64,000 nucleotides of DNA from Arthrobacter agilis (lineage in GTDB: Bacteria; Actinomycetota; Actinomycetes; Actinomycetales; Micrococcaceae), in the NCBI RefSeq assembly GCF_002157505.1, contig NZ_NFSC01000025.1, forward strand, positions 122,557 through 186,556, written 5' to 3'. Positions within the stretch are counted from its first letter, which is position 1. The number at the start of each line of letters is the position of its first letter. Positions 24,784 to 33,314 of the stretch are shown here, piece by piece. The position numbers and the translations under genes were made by a program. Under the pieces are notes generated by a model. It saw nothing but the letters and a program-made list of their open reading frames with translations. It was not told the origin of the DNA and searched no databases.

Positions 24784-24789
24784 TAAACT
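24784..24789 (+). promoter_or_regulatory. -10 element (TAAACT) for leaderless hisC
   Basis: TAAACT is 6 bases before GTG 24796. The GAGGGG right before the start is too close to act as a Shine-Dalgarno. Confidence 0.5.
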
Positions 24790-24795
24790 CGAGGG

Positions 24796-25890
24796 GTGCC
24801 CTCCTCCGTCGACGCCCTAGCGAACCTTCCCCTGCGTGATGACCTCGTCGGGTTGCACCCGTACGGCGCCCCTCAGCTGGACGTACCCATCCTGCTGAAC
24901 GTCAACGAGAACACCCACGGCGTCCCCGCCGACGTCCACGCCGCCATCGTCGCGGCGGTGGCTGAGGCGACGCAGGGCCTCAACCGCTACCCGGACCGCG
25001 AGTTCAGCGAGCTGCGGAAGAACCTCGCCGACTACCTGGGCCACGGACTGACACCCGACCAGCTGTGGGCGGCGAACGGCTCCAATGAAGTGCTCCAGCA
25101 GGTACTCCAGGCCTTCGGCGGGCCCGGACGGACCGCGCTCGGTTTCCCTCCCACCTACTCCATGTACCCGCTGCTCGCCAGTGGCACGGGCACGCGGTAC
25201 GTGACGGCCGAGCGCGGGTCCGCGTACTCCATGACGGCCGAGGCGACCGCCCGCGCCGTGCGCGACACGGCTGCCAACATCGTCTTCCTGTGCTCGCCGA
25301 ACAATCCGACCGGCACGGCTCTCGGCCTCGACGTGATCGAGGCGGCCTACGATGCCGGCGAGGATGCGCGGGCCATCATCATCGTCGACGAGGCCTATGG
25401 CGAGTTCGCGCAGCAGGGGACGCCGAGCGCCCTCACGCTGCTTCCCGGGCGCCCGCGGCTCCTCGTGTCGCGCACGATGAGCAAGGCTTTCGCCCTGGCG
25501 GGGGCGAGGATCGGCTACCTCGCCGCGGCGCCGGAGGTCACCGACGCCCTGCGGCTGGTCCGCCTTCCGTACCACCTCTCCGCCATCACGCAGGCGGCAG
25601 CCAACGCGGCCCTCACCCACGCGGACACGCTGCTGTCCAACGTCGAGGCGATCAAGGTGCAGCGGGACCGCATCGTGCAGGAACTCGGCGAGCTCGGGCT
25701 CTCCCCGGCCCCGTCGGACGCCAACTTCGTCTTCTTCTCCGGCCTCGACGACCCCCACCGGGTGTGGGAGGGCCTCCTGGAGGCGGGCGTGCTCATCCGC
25801 GACGTCGGCATCCCCGGGTCCCTGCGGGTCACCGCGGGAACAGAGGAGGAGACCACGGTGTTCCTCACTGCGTTGAGGAAGCTGCTGTAG
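24796..25890 (+). CDS. hisC: Histidinol-phosphate aminotransferase HisC
   Basis: PLP enzyme that makes histidinol phosphate from imidazole acetol phosphate. The 364 residues show [11 protein letters not shown] at the start of the core, [36 protein letters not shown] and VDEAYGEFA, and the PLP-binding lysine in [17 protein letters not shown]. Length and order are typical for actinobacterial HisC. It starts with GTG behind a -10 hexamer at 6 bases, suggesting a leaderless transcript. A 158-base gap separates it from hisB; no hisD is seen next to it, so hisD is probably encoded elsewhere. Confidence 0.96.
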   Translation: MPSSVDALANLPLRDDLVGLHPYGAPQLDVPILLNVNENTHGVPADVHAAIVAAVAEATQGLNRYPDREFSELRKNLADYLGHGLTPDQLWAANGSNEVLQQVLQAFGGPGRTALGFPPTYSMYPLLASGTGTRYVTAERGSAYSMTAEATARAVRDTAANIVFLCSPNNPTGTALGLDVIEAAYDAGEDARAIIIVDEAYGEFAQQGTPSALTLLPGRPRLLVSRTMSKAFALAGARIGYLAAAPEVTDALRLVRLPYHLSAITQAAANAALTHADTLLSNVEAIKVQRDRIVQELGELGLSPAPSDANFVFFSGLDDPHRVWEGLLEAGVLIRDVGIPGSLRVTAGTEEETTVFLTALRKLL

Positions 25891-26048
25891 CACGTCCCCC
25901 TGCAGGGCTCCCGCACCCGGCGCCGGTTGCTGTTCTCCTAGACTTGGAGTGCAGGGACCACCCGCGACCCCGCGTCGCCCAGCCCACCGTCGCCCAGTCC
26001 ACCGTCGATCAGCGTCCGGCATGCCCGGAAGCGCACAGAAGGAATGCA

Positions 26049-26666
26049 ATGACAGTTGATGCCGCCCGCGGCCGCACGGCCCGCATCGAGCGCGTCACGA
26101 GCGAATCCAGTGTCCTCGTGGAACTCGACCTCGACGGCACCGGTGCCTCGTCGATCGACACCACGGTGCCCTTCTACGACCACATGCTCACGGCACTGTC
26201 GAAGCACTCGCTGATCGACCTGACGATCAAGTCCTCCGGCGACACGCACATCGACGTCCACCACACCGTCGAGGACACGGCCATAGCGATCGGCGAGGCC
26301 CTCCGGCTCGCGTTGGGCACCAAGGCCGGCATCCGCCGCTTCGGCGAGGCGACGGTCCCGTTGGACGAGGCGCTGGCCAACGCCGTCGTCGACATCTCCG
26401 GCCGCCCGTTCCTCGTGCACGGCGGCGAGCCCGCGGGGCAGGAATACCACCTCATCGGCGGGCACTTCACCGGGTCCCTGACCCGCCACGTGCTGGAGGC
26501 CATCGCCCTGCACGCACAGATCTGCCTCCACGTCACCGTGATCGCAGGGCGCGACCCGCACCACATCGTCGAAGCCCAGTTCAAGGCCCTGGCCCGCGCG
26601 CTGCGCGCGGCCGTCGAGCCCGACCCCCGGGTCGAGGGCATCCCGTCCACGAAGGGAGCGCTATGA
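26049..26666 (+). CDS. hisB: Imidazoleglycerol-phosphate dehydratase HisB
   Basis: Dehydrates imidazole glycerol phosphate in histidine synthesis. The 205-residue monofunctional protein has the metal-binding histidine motifs [16 protein letters not shown] and [11 protein letters not shown], and the second set [20 protein letters not shown] and [20 protein letters not shown] 26049 follows AGAAGGA at the right distance. A -10-like TAGACT (25938-25943) lies about 100 bases upstream, so hisB may have its own promoter besides reading from hisC. It overlaps hisH by ATGA. Confidence 0.96.
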   Translation: MTVDAARGRTARIERVTSESSVLVELDLDGTGASSIDTTVPFYDHMLTALSKHSLIDLTIKSSGDTHIDVHHTVEDTAIAIGEALRLALGTKAGIRRFGEATVPLDEALANAVVDISGRPFLVHGGEPAGQEYHLIGGHFTGSLTRHVLEAIALHAQICLHVTVIAGRDPHHIVEAQFKALARALRAAVEPDPRVEGIPSTKGAL

Positions 26667-27301
26667 CCGCCCGTACCGTCACCGTGCTCGACTACGGGTC
26701 CGGCAACGTCCGCTCCGTCGTCCGCGCGCTCGAGCACGTCGGCGCGGAGGTCGTGCTCAGCGCCAAGCCCGACGACGTCCTCACCGCGGACGGACTGCTC
26801 GTGCCCGGCGTCGGTGCGTTCGCCGCCGTGATGAAGGGGCTGAAGGACGTCGACGCCCTCCGGATGATCGGGCGGCGCGTGGCGGGCGGCCGCCCTGTCC
26901 TCGGGATCTGCGTGGGACTGCAGGTGCTCTTCGACGAAGGCGTGGAGCACGGTGTGCGCACGCCGGGCATGGGCGAGTGGCCCGGGACGGTCGAGCGGCT
27001 CAAGGCCGACGTCGTGCCGCACATGGGCTGGAACACGGTGGAGGCACCTGAGGGTTCCGTCCTCTTCGACGGCATCGGGGACCAGCGTTTCTACTTCGTG
27101 CACTCCTACGGCGTCCAGGACTGGTCCTTCGACGTGACCCAGCCGGCCATGAACCCGCCGCAGGTCACCTGGTCCGACCACGGGGGCCCCTTCATCGCAG
27201 CTATCGAGAACGGCCCGCTCAGCGCCACCCAGTTCCACCCGGAGAAGTCCGGCGACGCGGGAGCGCAGCTGCTGCGGAACTGGATCGAGGGACTCCGATG
27301 A
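26663..27301 (+). CDS. hisH: Imidazole glycerol phosphate synthase, glutaminase subunit HisH
   Basis: Glutaminase partner of HisF; supplies ammonia for the imidazole ring. The 212 residues have [14 protein letters not shown] at the start, VPGVGAFA, the nucleophile C83 in [11 protein letters not shown], and the catalytic H192 and E194 in [13 protein letters not shown]. The ATG overlaps the hisB stop, so translation is coupled. HisF is not in this window; it must be encoded elsewhere, although hisA follows here. Confidence 0.96.
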   Translation: MTARTVTVLDYGSGNVRSVVRALEHVGAEVVLSAKPDDVLTADGLLVPGVGAFAAVMKGLKDVDALRMIGRRVAGGRPVLGICVGLQVLFDEGVEHGVRTPGMGEWPGTVERLKADVVPHMGWNTVEAPEGSVLFDGIGDQRFYFVHSYGVQDWSFDVTQPAMNPPQVTWSDHGGPFIAAIENGPLSATQFHPEKSGDAGAQLLRNWIEGLR

Positions 27302-27305
27302 GCGG

Positions 27306-27464
27306 ATGCTGAGCCTCGTGCTCATGGGAGCCGCCGGGCTCCTCATCGGTGGAGCGTTCTCCCTGCGCAGCCAGGACTTCCCCCGCTGGGTGTGGGTCGC
27401 GTTCCTGGTACTGGCAGCACTCTCGCTGCTCGCCGCCTACCTGTTCACCCTTCCCGGCGACTAG
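27306..27464 (+). CDS. Small two-helix membrane protein in the his operon, function unknown
   Basis: A 52-codon frame between hisH and priA. It reads MLSLVLMGAAGLLIGGAF, then the polar SLRSQDFPRW, then VWVAFLVLAALSLLAAYLF and ends TLPGD. Two hydrophobic helices joined by a short charged loop are plain. It starts 4 bases after the hisH stop; GAGGGA (about 27288-27293) could serve as ribosome binding site at a long spacing. I recognise no family. Hydrophobic pattern and tight placement argue that it is real; conservation would need to be tested. It could anchor or link histidine enzymes, but nothing in the sequence shows that. Confidence 0.6.
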   Translation: MLSLVLMGAAGLLIGGAFSLRSQDFPRWVWVAFLVLAALSLLAAYLFTLPGD

Positions 27465-27535
27465 CCGGATTCCGCACCGACCGACCGCTCCCATAGCGGC
27501 CCGCGCCGCACCTACGAAAGCAGATACAGCAGACG

Positions 27536-28294
27536 ATGAGCCCCTTCTCCGAATCACCCACGCTCGAGCTCCTTCCCGCCGTCGACGTCGCCGACGGCCA
27601 GGCCGTCCGCCTGGTGCAGGGCGAGGCGGGCAGCGAGACCAGCTACGGCGACCCGCTGGACGCCGCGCTCGCCTGGCAGGAGGCCGGCGCGGAGTGGGTG
27701 CACCTCGTGGACCTCGACGCCGCCTTCGGCCGGGGCTCGAACCGGGACCTGCTCGAGCGCGTGGTGAAGCACCTGGACATCAAGGTCGAGCTCTCCGGCG
27801 GTATCCGTGACGACGCGTCGCTGGACGCCGCGCTGGAACTCGGTGCGACCCGCGTCAACCTCGGGACCGCCGCGCTCGAGAACCCGGAGTGGACCGAGCT
27901 CGCCATCGCGCGCTACGGCGACGCCGTCGCCGTCGGACTCGACGTTCGCGGCACCACGCTGGCGGCGCGCGGCTGGACCGAGGAGGGCGGTGACCTCTGG
28001 GAGGTCCTGCAGCGCCTCGAGGATGCCGGCTGCGCACGCTACGTCGTGACGGACGTGACCAAGGACGGCACGCTGAAGGGCCCGAACATCGAGCTCCTGA
28101 AGGAGGTCCTCGCGAAGACCACGCGCCCTGTCGTCGCGTCGGGCGGCATCTCGAGCCTCGACGACATCGCCGCGCTCCGCGACCTGGTGCCGCTCGGGCT
28201 CGAGGGAGCGATCGTCGGCAAGGCCCTGTACGCCGGCGCCTTCACCCTGCCCCAGGCACTGGACGTGGCAGGACTGCCCGCCGCGGACGCGTGA
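27536..28294 (+). CDS. priA: Phosphoribosyl isomerase PriA/HisA
   Basis: TIM-barrel isomerase of 252 residues. In Actinobacteria this family usually serves both histidine (HisA) and tryptophan (TrpF) synthesis. The phosphate-binding glycine motifs are visible ([22 protein letters not shown]) as are the catalytic aspartates in [15 protein letters not shown] and [11 protein letters not shown]. Dual substrate use is family knowledge and not provable here. ATG 27536 lies about 70 bases after the small membrane ORF. The stop overlaps the sseB-type gene (GTGA). Confidence 0.94.
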   Translation: MSPFSESPTLELLPAVDVADGQAVRLVQGEAGSETSYGDPLDAALAWQEAGAEWVHLVDLDAAFGRGSNRDLLERVVKHLDIKVELSGGIRDDASLDAALELGATRVNLGTAALENPEWTELAIARYGDAVAVGLDVRGTTLAARGWTEEGGDLWEVLQRLEDAGCARYVVTDVTKDGTLKGPNIELLKEVLAKTTRPVVASGGISSLDDIAALRDLVPLGLEGAIVGKALYAGAFTLPQALDVAGLPAADA

Positions 28295-29145
28295 CCGGCA
28301 GGCAGCTGCCCGCCCACATCGCGGCGGCGCTGGCAGGCAACACCGCCGATTCCGCGGGCCGGCCCTGGGCCGGGCGGGACCTGTCCGGTCCGGAGAACCC
28401 GCTGCACTCCTTCGACGACGACGACGGGGCCCCGGACCCGCGGCTCGCCGACGCCGTGGCAGGGCTCCTGGGGCCGGCGGACCAGCCGGGGCCGCACGAA
28501 CGGGCCGTCCTCACCGCCCTCCGGACCGCGCGGGTCTTCATCCCCATCGTGGCGCAGCTCGGACAGGTCGGGGACGCCGCCTCCGGTCTGCAGGCCGACA
28601 AGGAGGCGGACATGGCCCTCGTGACGCTGACGGCGCCGGACGGCCGGAAGGCACTGCCGGTGTTCTCCTCGACGCAGGCGCTCGGGCGCTGGCACCCGGA
28701 CGCGCGGCCTGTGGCGGCCTACGCCCCACGTGCGGCCCTCGCCGCCGCGGCCGAGCAGGCGGAACTCCTGGTGCTCGACCCCGGCGCCGACGTGACGTTC
28801 GTCGTCCGTCGTCCTGCCGTGTGGGCGCTGGCCCAGCAGGCCGAGTGGACTCCGTCCTACGAGGACCCGGCGCTGGCGCGGCTCGTCGAGGTCGCGGCAG
28901 GGAAGGGGGAGGACATCCTCTCCGTGGCCCTGAGGCCGGGGGCCGGCGTCCTCACGCGGTCGGCCGACGGTAGCATTGCCTCCGGTGGGGGACCGGGTCC
29001 CGAGTTGCGCATGGACCTGCGGCTCCGCGCGGGACTCTCACCGCAGGAGGTGCGGGACGCCGTGTCGGCCTTCCGTGCAAGCCTCCTTGACCTCACGGAA
29101 TTCGTGGAACGCGTCGACTCGCTCGACATCAAACTCACCCGCTGA
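28291..29145 (+). CDS. SseB-family protein
   Basis: 284-residue soluble protein. The middle (about residues 70-185) is an SseB N-terminal-type domain: [32 protein letters not shown] and [14 protein letters not shown] are the usual blocks (value of a protein, then change in a test set). The first ~60 residues and the last ~90 are less clear. SseB proteins are poorly understood; in enterobacteria one is linked to serine metabolism or secretion control. In Actinobacteria the gene commonly follows hisA. GTG 28291 overlaps the priA stop. Confidence 0.82.
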   Translation: MTGRQLPAHIAAALAGNTADSAGRPWAGRDLSGPENPLHSFDDDDGAPDPRLADAVAGLLGPADQPGPHERAVLTALRTARVFIPIVAQLGQVGDAASGLQADKEADMALVTLTAPDGRKALPVFSSTQALGRWHPDARPVAAYAPRAALAAAAEQAELLVLDPGADVTFVVRRPAVWALAQQAEWTPSYEDPALARLVEVAAGKGEDILSVALRPGAGVLTRSADGSIASGGGPGPELRMDLRLRAGLSPQEVRDAVSAFRASLLDLTEFVERVDSLDIKLTR

Positions 29146-29173
29146 CGGGGTCGTCGGCGGAGAAGGACTGGCC

Positions 29174-30478
29174 GTGAACTTCGCCGTATACCGGGACCTG
29201 CTGCGCATCCGCTCCGTGCGGACGCTGCTGATCGTCGGGATGATCGCCCGCTTCCCGCACTCGGCGGCCGGAGTCCTCCTGACGCTGCACGTGGTGCAGA
29301 CCCTTGACCGGGGGTACGCCGAAGCGGGAGCCGTCGCCGCGATCGTCACCATCGGCATCGCCGTCGGTGCGCCCTGGCGGGGCCGGCGCATCGACAGCGC
29401 GGGCCTCCGCCGCGCACTGATTCCCTCCGTTCTCGCGGAAGCCGTCATCTGGTCCGTCGCCCCGCACCTGCCCTACCAGTGGCTGCTCGTCGCCGCACTG
29501 GTCGGCGGCCTCTTCACCCTGCCCGCGTTCTCCGTCATCCGCCAGGCGCTCGGGGTCCTGGTCGACGGCGACCGGCGCCGCACGGCGTTCACCCTCGACG
29601 CGATCGCCACCGAGGTGATCTTCATGGCAGGACCCGCAGTGGGCGTCGTCCTGGCGACCCAGGTCTCGACCGTGCTCGGTCTGACACTGGTGGGACTGGC
29701 CACGGCCTGCGCCGGGCTCTTCCTCATGTGGTTCAACCCGCCCACGCGATCGGAGCAACTGCCGGACGACGGAACCGTTCCGGCGGTGGCGCCGGCGGGG
29801 ATCGGCGAGACGGCCGCCGACCTCATCGGTTCCCGTAACGGCGCCTCCGGGCTCCGCCCCGGTTCCTCCCTGCTCCGCCGCGGCATCACCCGGGCCTTCC
29901 CCTGGCTGACCGTGCCACTCGTGGTGGTCATGGTCATCGCCGCGGGGGCGGGCCTGGTCCTGTCGGGCTCCGAGGTGGGCATCGTCGCTACCCTCGAGCT
30001 ATCCGGCAACGAGGGCCAACTCGGCCTCGTCTTCGTGGCCTGGTGCGCCGCATCCGTGGTGGGCGGGCTCCTGTACGGAGCGCTGCACCGGCCGGTACCG
30101 CCGTCGCTCCTCCTGATCGGTATGGCGCTCCTGACGCTGCCGATGGCTTTCGCGAACAGCACCCTGTCGCTGGCGCTGCTGTCGATCCCCGCGGGCCTGC
30201 TGTGCGCGCCGGTGCTCTCGGCCGCCTCGGAGAAGGTCGCCGACCTGGTTGCCGAGGACAGGAGGGGGGAGGCGATGGGCTGGTACGGTTCGGCGCTGAC
30301 CTCGGGCGTCGCGCTCGGCGCTCCCCTGGCCGGCGTCCTCATCGACGCCACGGGCCCGTGGGGCGGCTTCATCACGGTGGGCGTCGTCTCGGCGCTGATC
30401 GGTACGGCCGGGTTCGCCGCGCGGGGCCTGGGCCGGCGGCCGGCGGCGGATCCTGAGCGGGCGGCCCGCCGGGTGTAG
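29174..30478 (+). CDS. MFS transporter
   Basis: 434-residue permease with about twelve membrane segments and a central hydrophilic loop of ~55 residues (about 195-240). It starts MNFAVYRDLLRIRSVRTLLIVGM, and the first half contains the loop GAPWRGRRIDSAGLRR that resembles the MFS motif A region (G-x-L-a-D-r-x-G-r-r). GTG 29174 is preceded by AGAAGGA. It begins 28 bases after the sseB-type gene, so it is probably in the same operon. No substrate can be assigned; the C-terminus is basic. A strong terminator hairpin follows. Confidence 0.85.
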   Translation: MNFAVYRDLLRIRSVRTLLIVGMIARFPHSAAGVLLTLHVVQTLDRGYAEAGAVAAIVTIGIAVGAPWRGRRIDSAGLRRALIPSVLAEAVIWSVAPHLPYQWLLVAALVGGLFTLPAFSVIRQALGVLVDGDRRRTAFTLDAIATEVIFMAGPAVGVVLATQVSTVLGLTLVGLATACAGLFLMWFNPPTRSEQLPDDGTVPAVAPAGIGETAADLIGSRNGASGLRPGSSLLRRGITRAFPWLTVPLVVVMVIAAGAGLVLSGSEVGIVATLELSGNEGQLGLVFVAWCAASVVGGLLYGALHRPVPPSLLLIGMALLTLPMAFANSTLSLALLSIPAGLLCAPVLSAASEKVADLVAEDRRGEAMGWYGSALTSGVALGAPLAGVLIDATGPWGGFITVGVVSALIGTAGFAARGLGRRPAADPERAARRV

Positions 30479-30501
30479 GTGCACAGGGCCCGGGACCACG
30501 A

Positions 30502-30532
30502 ACGCTCCGCACCGGGAACCGGTGCGGAGCGT
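30502..30532. terminator. Bidirectional terminator between the MFS gene and the DUF1844 gene
   Basis: Perfect 14-base-pair stem ACGCTCCGCACCGG / CCGGTGCGGAGCGT with a 3-base loop (GAA), between two convergent genes. Confidence 0.8.
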
Positions 30533-30568
30533 CCGGCCCCAGGGCCGGAGAGGTATTGAGCTATCGGG

Positions 30569-31018
30569 TCAGTTGACCGGCCCCGTGTACTTCTCGCCGG
30601 GGCCCTGCCCCGGAGGATCGGGGATGATCGAGGCCTCCCGGAAGGCCAGCTGCAGCGAGCGGAGTCCGTCGCGCAGGGGACCGGCGTGCTGGGACCCGAT
30701 CTCCGGCGCGGCCGCGGTGACGAACCCCGCGAGGGCGGTGATCAGCTTGCGCGCTTCGTCGAGGTCCTTGAGCTGCTCGGCGTTCTCCTCGTGCGCGAGC
30801 CCGCACTTCACGGCGGCAGCACTCATCAGGTGGACCGCCGAGGTCACGATGACCTCCACGGCGGCCACTTCGGAGATGTCGCGCATCTGCTGGCGGACGT
30901 CCTGCTCGGCCGCCGAGGGGCCGGCGCCGTGTTCCTGCTCCTCAGCGAAGCTTCGTCGGGAGGGCGTGGCCGGCCCGTCGTCGGAGGCGTGCTGCGGATT
31001 GTCGTGTGGGGTGTTCAT
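30569..31018 (-). CDS. DUF1844 family protein
   Basis: 149-residue helical protein. The middle matches DUF1844: RDISEVAAVEVIVTSAVHLM, AAAVKCGLAHEENAEQLKDL and DEARKLITALAGFV. The N-terminus is low complexity and polar. DUF1844 genes commonly precede infC in Actinobacteria, divergently, as here. The function is unknown. ATG 31018 is chosen because the open frame upstream to 31102 reads through the infC promoter region and lacks a ribosome binding site. Confidence 0.85.
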   Translation of the reverse strand: MNTPHDNPQHASDDGPATPSRRSFAEEQEHGAGPSAAEQDVRQQMRDISEVAAVEVIVTSAVHLMSAAAVKCGLAHEENAEQLKDLDEARKLITALAGFVTAAAPEIGSQHAGPLRDGLRSLQLAFREASIIPDPPGQGPGEKYTGPVN

Positions 31019-31317
31019 ACTGGTAAGCTTGGCATAGACCAACCGGTCGCTGTTACTTGCTGTGCTCCTTCCAGGAGCCGCGGGGAGCGGGCCGGGATGC
31101 AAGCGGAGTCCTCTCCCACCCGCGTTTGCCTGGTGCGACCCTTGGCCGCATTGCAGGTAGCCGGGTCACCTGGTCGGTCCTGCCGATGATCGCGCGGGAA
31201 GCCTACGCTTCCGCCGACCCTCCGGAACCGGCTGCCGAGGCCTTCGATTGCGCATGCAATGGGAGGCCTTCTTTCGTCTGCAGGCGGTTCCGGTTTGAGA
31301 ATCCACAGGAGTCACAC
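31019..31317 (+). promoter_or_regulatory. Shared promoter region and leader of infC
   Basis: 299 bases between the divergent DUF1844 gene and infC. The infC leader holds a strong hairpin (31237-31270) and a small one (GGAAGC-CTAC-GCTTCC, 31197-31212). No open frame with a ribosome binding site was found, though the infC frame itself is open back to 31057. Confidence 0.6.
31237..31270 (+). promoter_or_regulatory. Leader hairpin upstream of infC, candidate attenuator or protein-binding site
   Basis: Outer stem GAGGCCT (31237-31243) / AGGCCTT (31264-31270), inner stem ATTGC / GCAAT around loop GCAT (31247-31260), separated by a small internal loop. A T/C-rich run follows. It ends 37 bases before the infC ribosome binding site. 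Confidence 0.5.
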
Positions 31318-32487
31318 ATTAGCGAGCCAAGAATCAACGATCGTATCCGCGTTCCCGAGGTGCGGTTGGTCGGACCTGCCGGCGAACAGGTAGGAATCGT
31401 CCGTATCGAGGACGCACTCCGACTTGCCGCCGAGTCCGACCTGGATCTTGTCGAGGTAGCACCGCAGGCAAAGCCTCCGGTAGCCAAGCTCATGGATTTT
31501 GGTAAGTACAAGTACGAAGCGGCCGTCAAGGCCCGCGAGGCGCGGAAGAACCAGACCAATACGGTCCTGAAGGAAATCCGGTTCCGCCTCAAGATCGACA
31601 CCCACGACTACGAGACCAAGCGCGGGCACGCAATGCGCTTCCTCGGTGCCGGCGACAAGGTCAAGGCCATGATCCAGTTCCGCGGTCGCGAGCAGCAGCG
31701 TCCGGAGATGGGCATCCGCCTGCTCCAGAAGTTCGCGGAGGACGTCGCCGAGGTCGGTGTGGTCGAGTCGTCGCCGCGCATCGACGGCCGCAACATGGTC
31801 ATGGTCATCGGTCCGACCAAGAACAAGGCCGAAGCCAAGGCGGAGGCGCGCCGGGAAACGCAGCGGGCCGAGGCGAAGGCCGCCAACGAAGCAGTGAAGG
31901 CCGGTGGAGAGGTCAAGCGCATCGACACCTCCCGGGCGAGCACTGCCCCGCTGACCCAGTCCCTCGCGGACCTGCTGCCCGAGGGCTACTCGATCACGAG
32001 CGAGCCCGAGACCGCCGCGCCGGAGGCTCCCGTCCAGGAAGCACCCGCCGCGGACATCCCGGAGGCTCCCGCCACGGCAGTTCCGGCCGCAGAGGCCCCG
32101 GCAGTTCCGACGGCGACGGAAGCCCCGGCCGCACAGCCGCAGGCTGCTCCTGCGCCGAAGGCTGCTCCGGCGCGAACCGCGTCGGCTCCGGCCCGGACGT
32201 CGTCCGCTCCGCGGTCGACGACGGCCTCACGGCCGGCTGCCGAGCGTCCGGCGGCGTCGCGACCGGCACAGCAGGCACCGAGGCCGGCGACGGCTGCACC
32301 GGCACCTCGTCCCGCAGCGGCGCCGGTCCCGAGGCCGGCCGCAGCGGCACCGAAGCCGTCCGCAGCCCCCATGCCGTCGGCCATGCCGAAGCCTGGAGCG
32401 CCGAAACCGTCGGCGACGCCCAAGCCTGCCGGCAGGACGGCGCCCAAGAGCCCGACCAGCCGTCCGAAGCCCGGAACCGAGGACTAG
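31318..32487 (+). CDS. infC: Translation initiation factor IF-3 with ATT start and long Ala/Pro tail
   Basis: IF-3 keeps ribosomal subunits apart and checks start codons. The gene starts with ATT at 31318, with AGGAG 6 bases upstream; the next residues [18 protein letters not shown] are the conserved IF-3 beginning. The N-domain, linker ([20 protein letters not shown]) and C-domain ([32 protein letters not shown]) end near residue 190. A further ~195 residues, rich in Ala and Pro with Arg and Lys, follow; the family usually ends at 180-200. First gene of infC-rpmI-rplT. Confidence 0.95.
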   Translation: MSEPRINDRIRVPEVRLVGPAGEQVGIVRIEDALRLAAESDLDLVEVAPQAKPPVAKLMDFGKYKYEAAVKAREARKNQTNTVLKEIRFRLKIDTHDYETKRGHAMRFLGAGDKVKAMIQFRGREQQRPEMGIRLLQKFAEDVAEVGVVESSPRIDGRNMVMVIGPTKNKAEAKAEARRETQRAEAKAANEAVKAGGEVKRIDTSRASTAPLTQSLADLLPEGYSITSEPETAAPEAPVQEAPAADIPEAPATAVPAAEAPAVPTATEAPAAQPQAAPAPKAAPARTASAPARTSSAPRSTTASRPAAERPAASRPAQQAPRPATAAPAPRPAAAPVPRPAAAAPKPSAAPMPSAMPKPGAPKPSATPKPAGRTAPKSPTSRPKPGTED

Positions 32488-32591
32488 GGCACACGCCCTG
32501 TCCTTCCGGGCACGTTCGAACACCAGCAGGCACCTTCGGGTGCCGAACTCCGGGTGCAACCGCCCCGGCTATCAAAAGGAGATCGGTTCCC

Positions 32592-32786
32592 ATGCCGAAG
32601 ATGAAGACCCACAGCGGAGCCAAGAAGCGCTTCAAGCTGACCGGTAGCGGAAAGCTCAAGCGCCAGCAGGCCGGCCGCCGCCACTACCTCGAGCACAAGT
32701 CCTCGACCCTGACGCGCCGCCTCGCGAGCGACCAGATCGTCTCGAAGGCCGACACCAAGGTCATCAAGAAGATGCTGGGCGTCTAA
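32592..32786 (+). CDS. rpmI: Large ribosomal subunit protein bL35
   Basis: 64-residue basic ribosomal protein. [20 protein letters not shown] is the unmistakable L35 start, followed by [16 protein letters not shown], which is the usual length and composition. AAAAGGAG lies about 10 bases before the ATG. Second gene of the infC-rpmI-rplT operon, 104 bases after infC. Confidence 0.98.
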   Translation: MPKMKTHSGAKKRFKLTGSGKLKRQQAGRRHYLEHKSSTLTRRLASDQIVSKADTKVIKKMLGV

Positions 32787-32878
32787 CCACCAATCCACCC
32801 CCTCGGGAAAGCGCACGCACCAACGGTGCAGCGCTGCGGCTGCGGCTGTGACCGAAGAAGAACAAAAGGAGTACGCAC

Positions 32879-33268
32879 GTGGCACGTGTGAAGCGGGCAG
32901 TCAATGCCCACAAGAAGCGCCGGGTCATCCTCGAGCGCGCCAAGGGTTACCGCGGCCAGCGTTCGCGCCTGTACCGCAAGGCGAAGGAGCAGCTGCTCCA
33001 CTCGTTCGTCTACAGCTACGGCGACCGCCGCAAGCGCAAGGGTGACTTCCGTCGCCTCTGGATCCAGCGCATCAACGCTGCGTCCCGCGCCAACGGCCTG
33101 ACCTACAACCGCCTGATCCAGGGCCTCAAGGCCGCCGAGATCCAGGTCGACCGCCGTATGCTCGCCGACCTCGCCGTCACCGATGGCGCTGCTTTCGCCG
33201 CGCTCGTCCAGATCGCCAAGAACGCCCTGCCGGCCGACACGTCGGCTCCGCTCAAGGCTTCGGCCTAG
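32879..33268 (+). CDS. rplT: Large ribosomal subunit protein bL20
   Basis: 129-residue ribosomal protein that binds 23S rRNA early in assembly. It begins [20 protein letters not shown] and includes [20 protein letters not shown] and [19 protein letters not shown], the conserved L20 blocks. GTG 32879 is preceded by AAAAGGAG at 7 bases. In other bacteria L20 represses this operon through a leader structure; whether the hairpin at 31237-31270 plays that part is unknown. A hairpin follows the gene. Confidence 0.98.
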   Translation: MARVKRAVNAHKKRRVILERAKGYRGQRSRLYRKAKEQLLHSFVYSYGDRRKRKGDFRRLWIQRINAASRANGLTYNRLIQGLKAAEIQVDRRMLADLAVTDGAAFAALVQIAKNALPADTSAPLKASA

Positions 33269-33282
33269 GCCCCATCGGACGC

Positions 33283-33302
33283 TGCGGGCCGAACGGCCCG
33301 CA
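33283..33302 (+). terminator. Hairpin after rplT
   Basis: TGCGGGCC / GGCCCGCA with loop GAAC, 8 perfect pairs. No T run follows. The next gene starts 13 bases later. Confidence 0.5.
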
Positions 33303-33314
33303 CACCGGTACACG

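Noticed and set aside
31057..31317. N-terminal extension of IF-3 or a separate upstream peptide
   Set aside because: The frame is open by chance; IF-3 homology begins at the ATT and a Shine-Dalgarno points to it.
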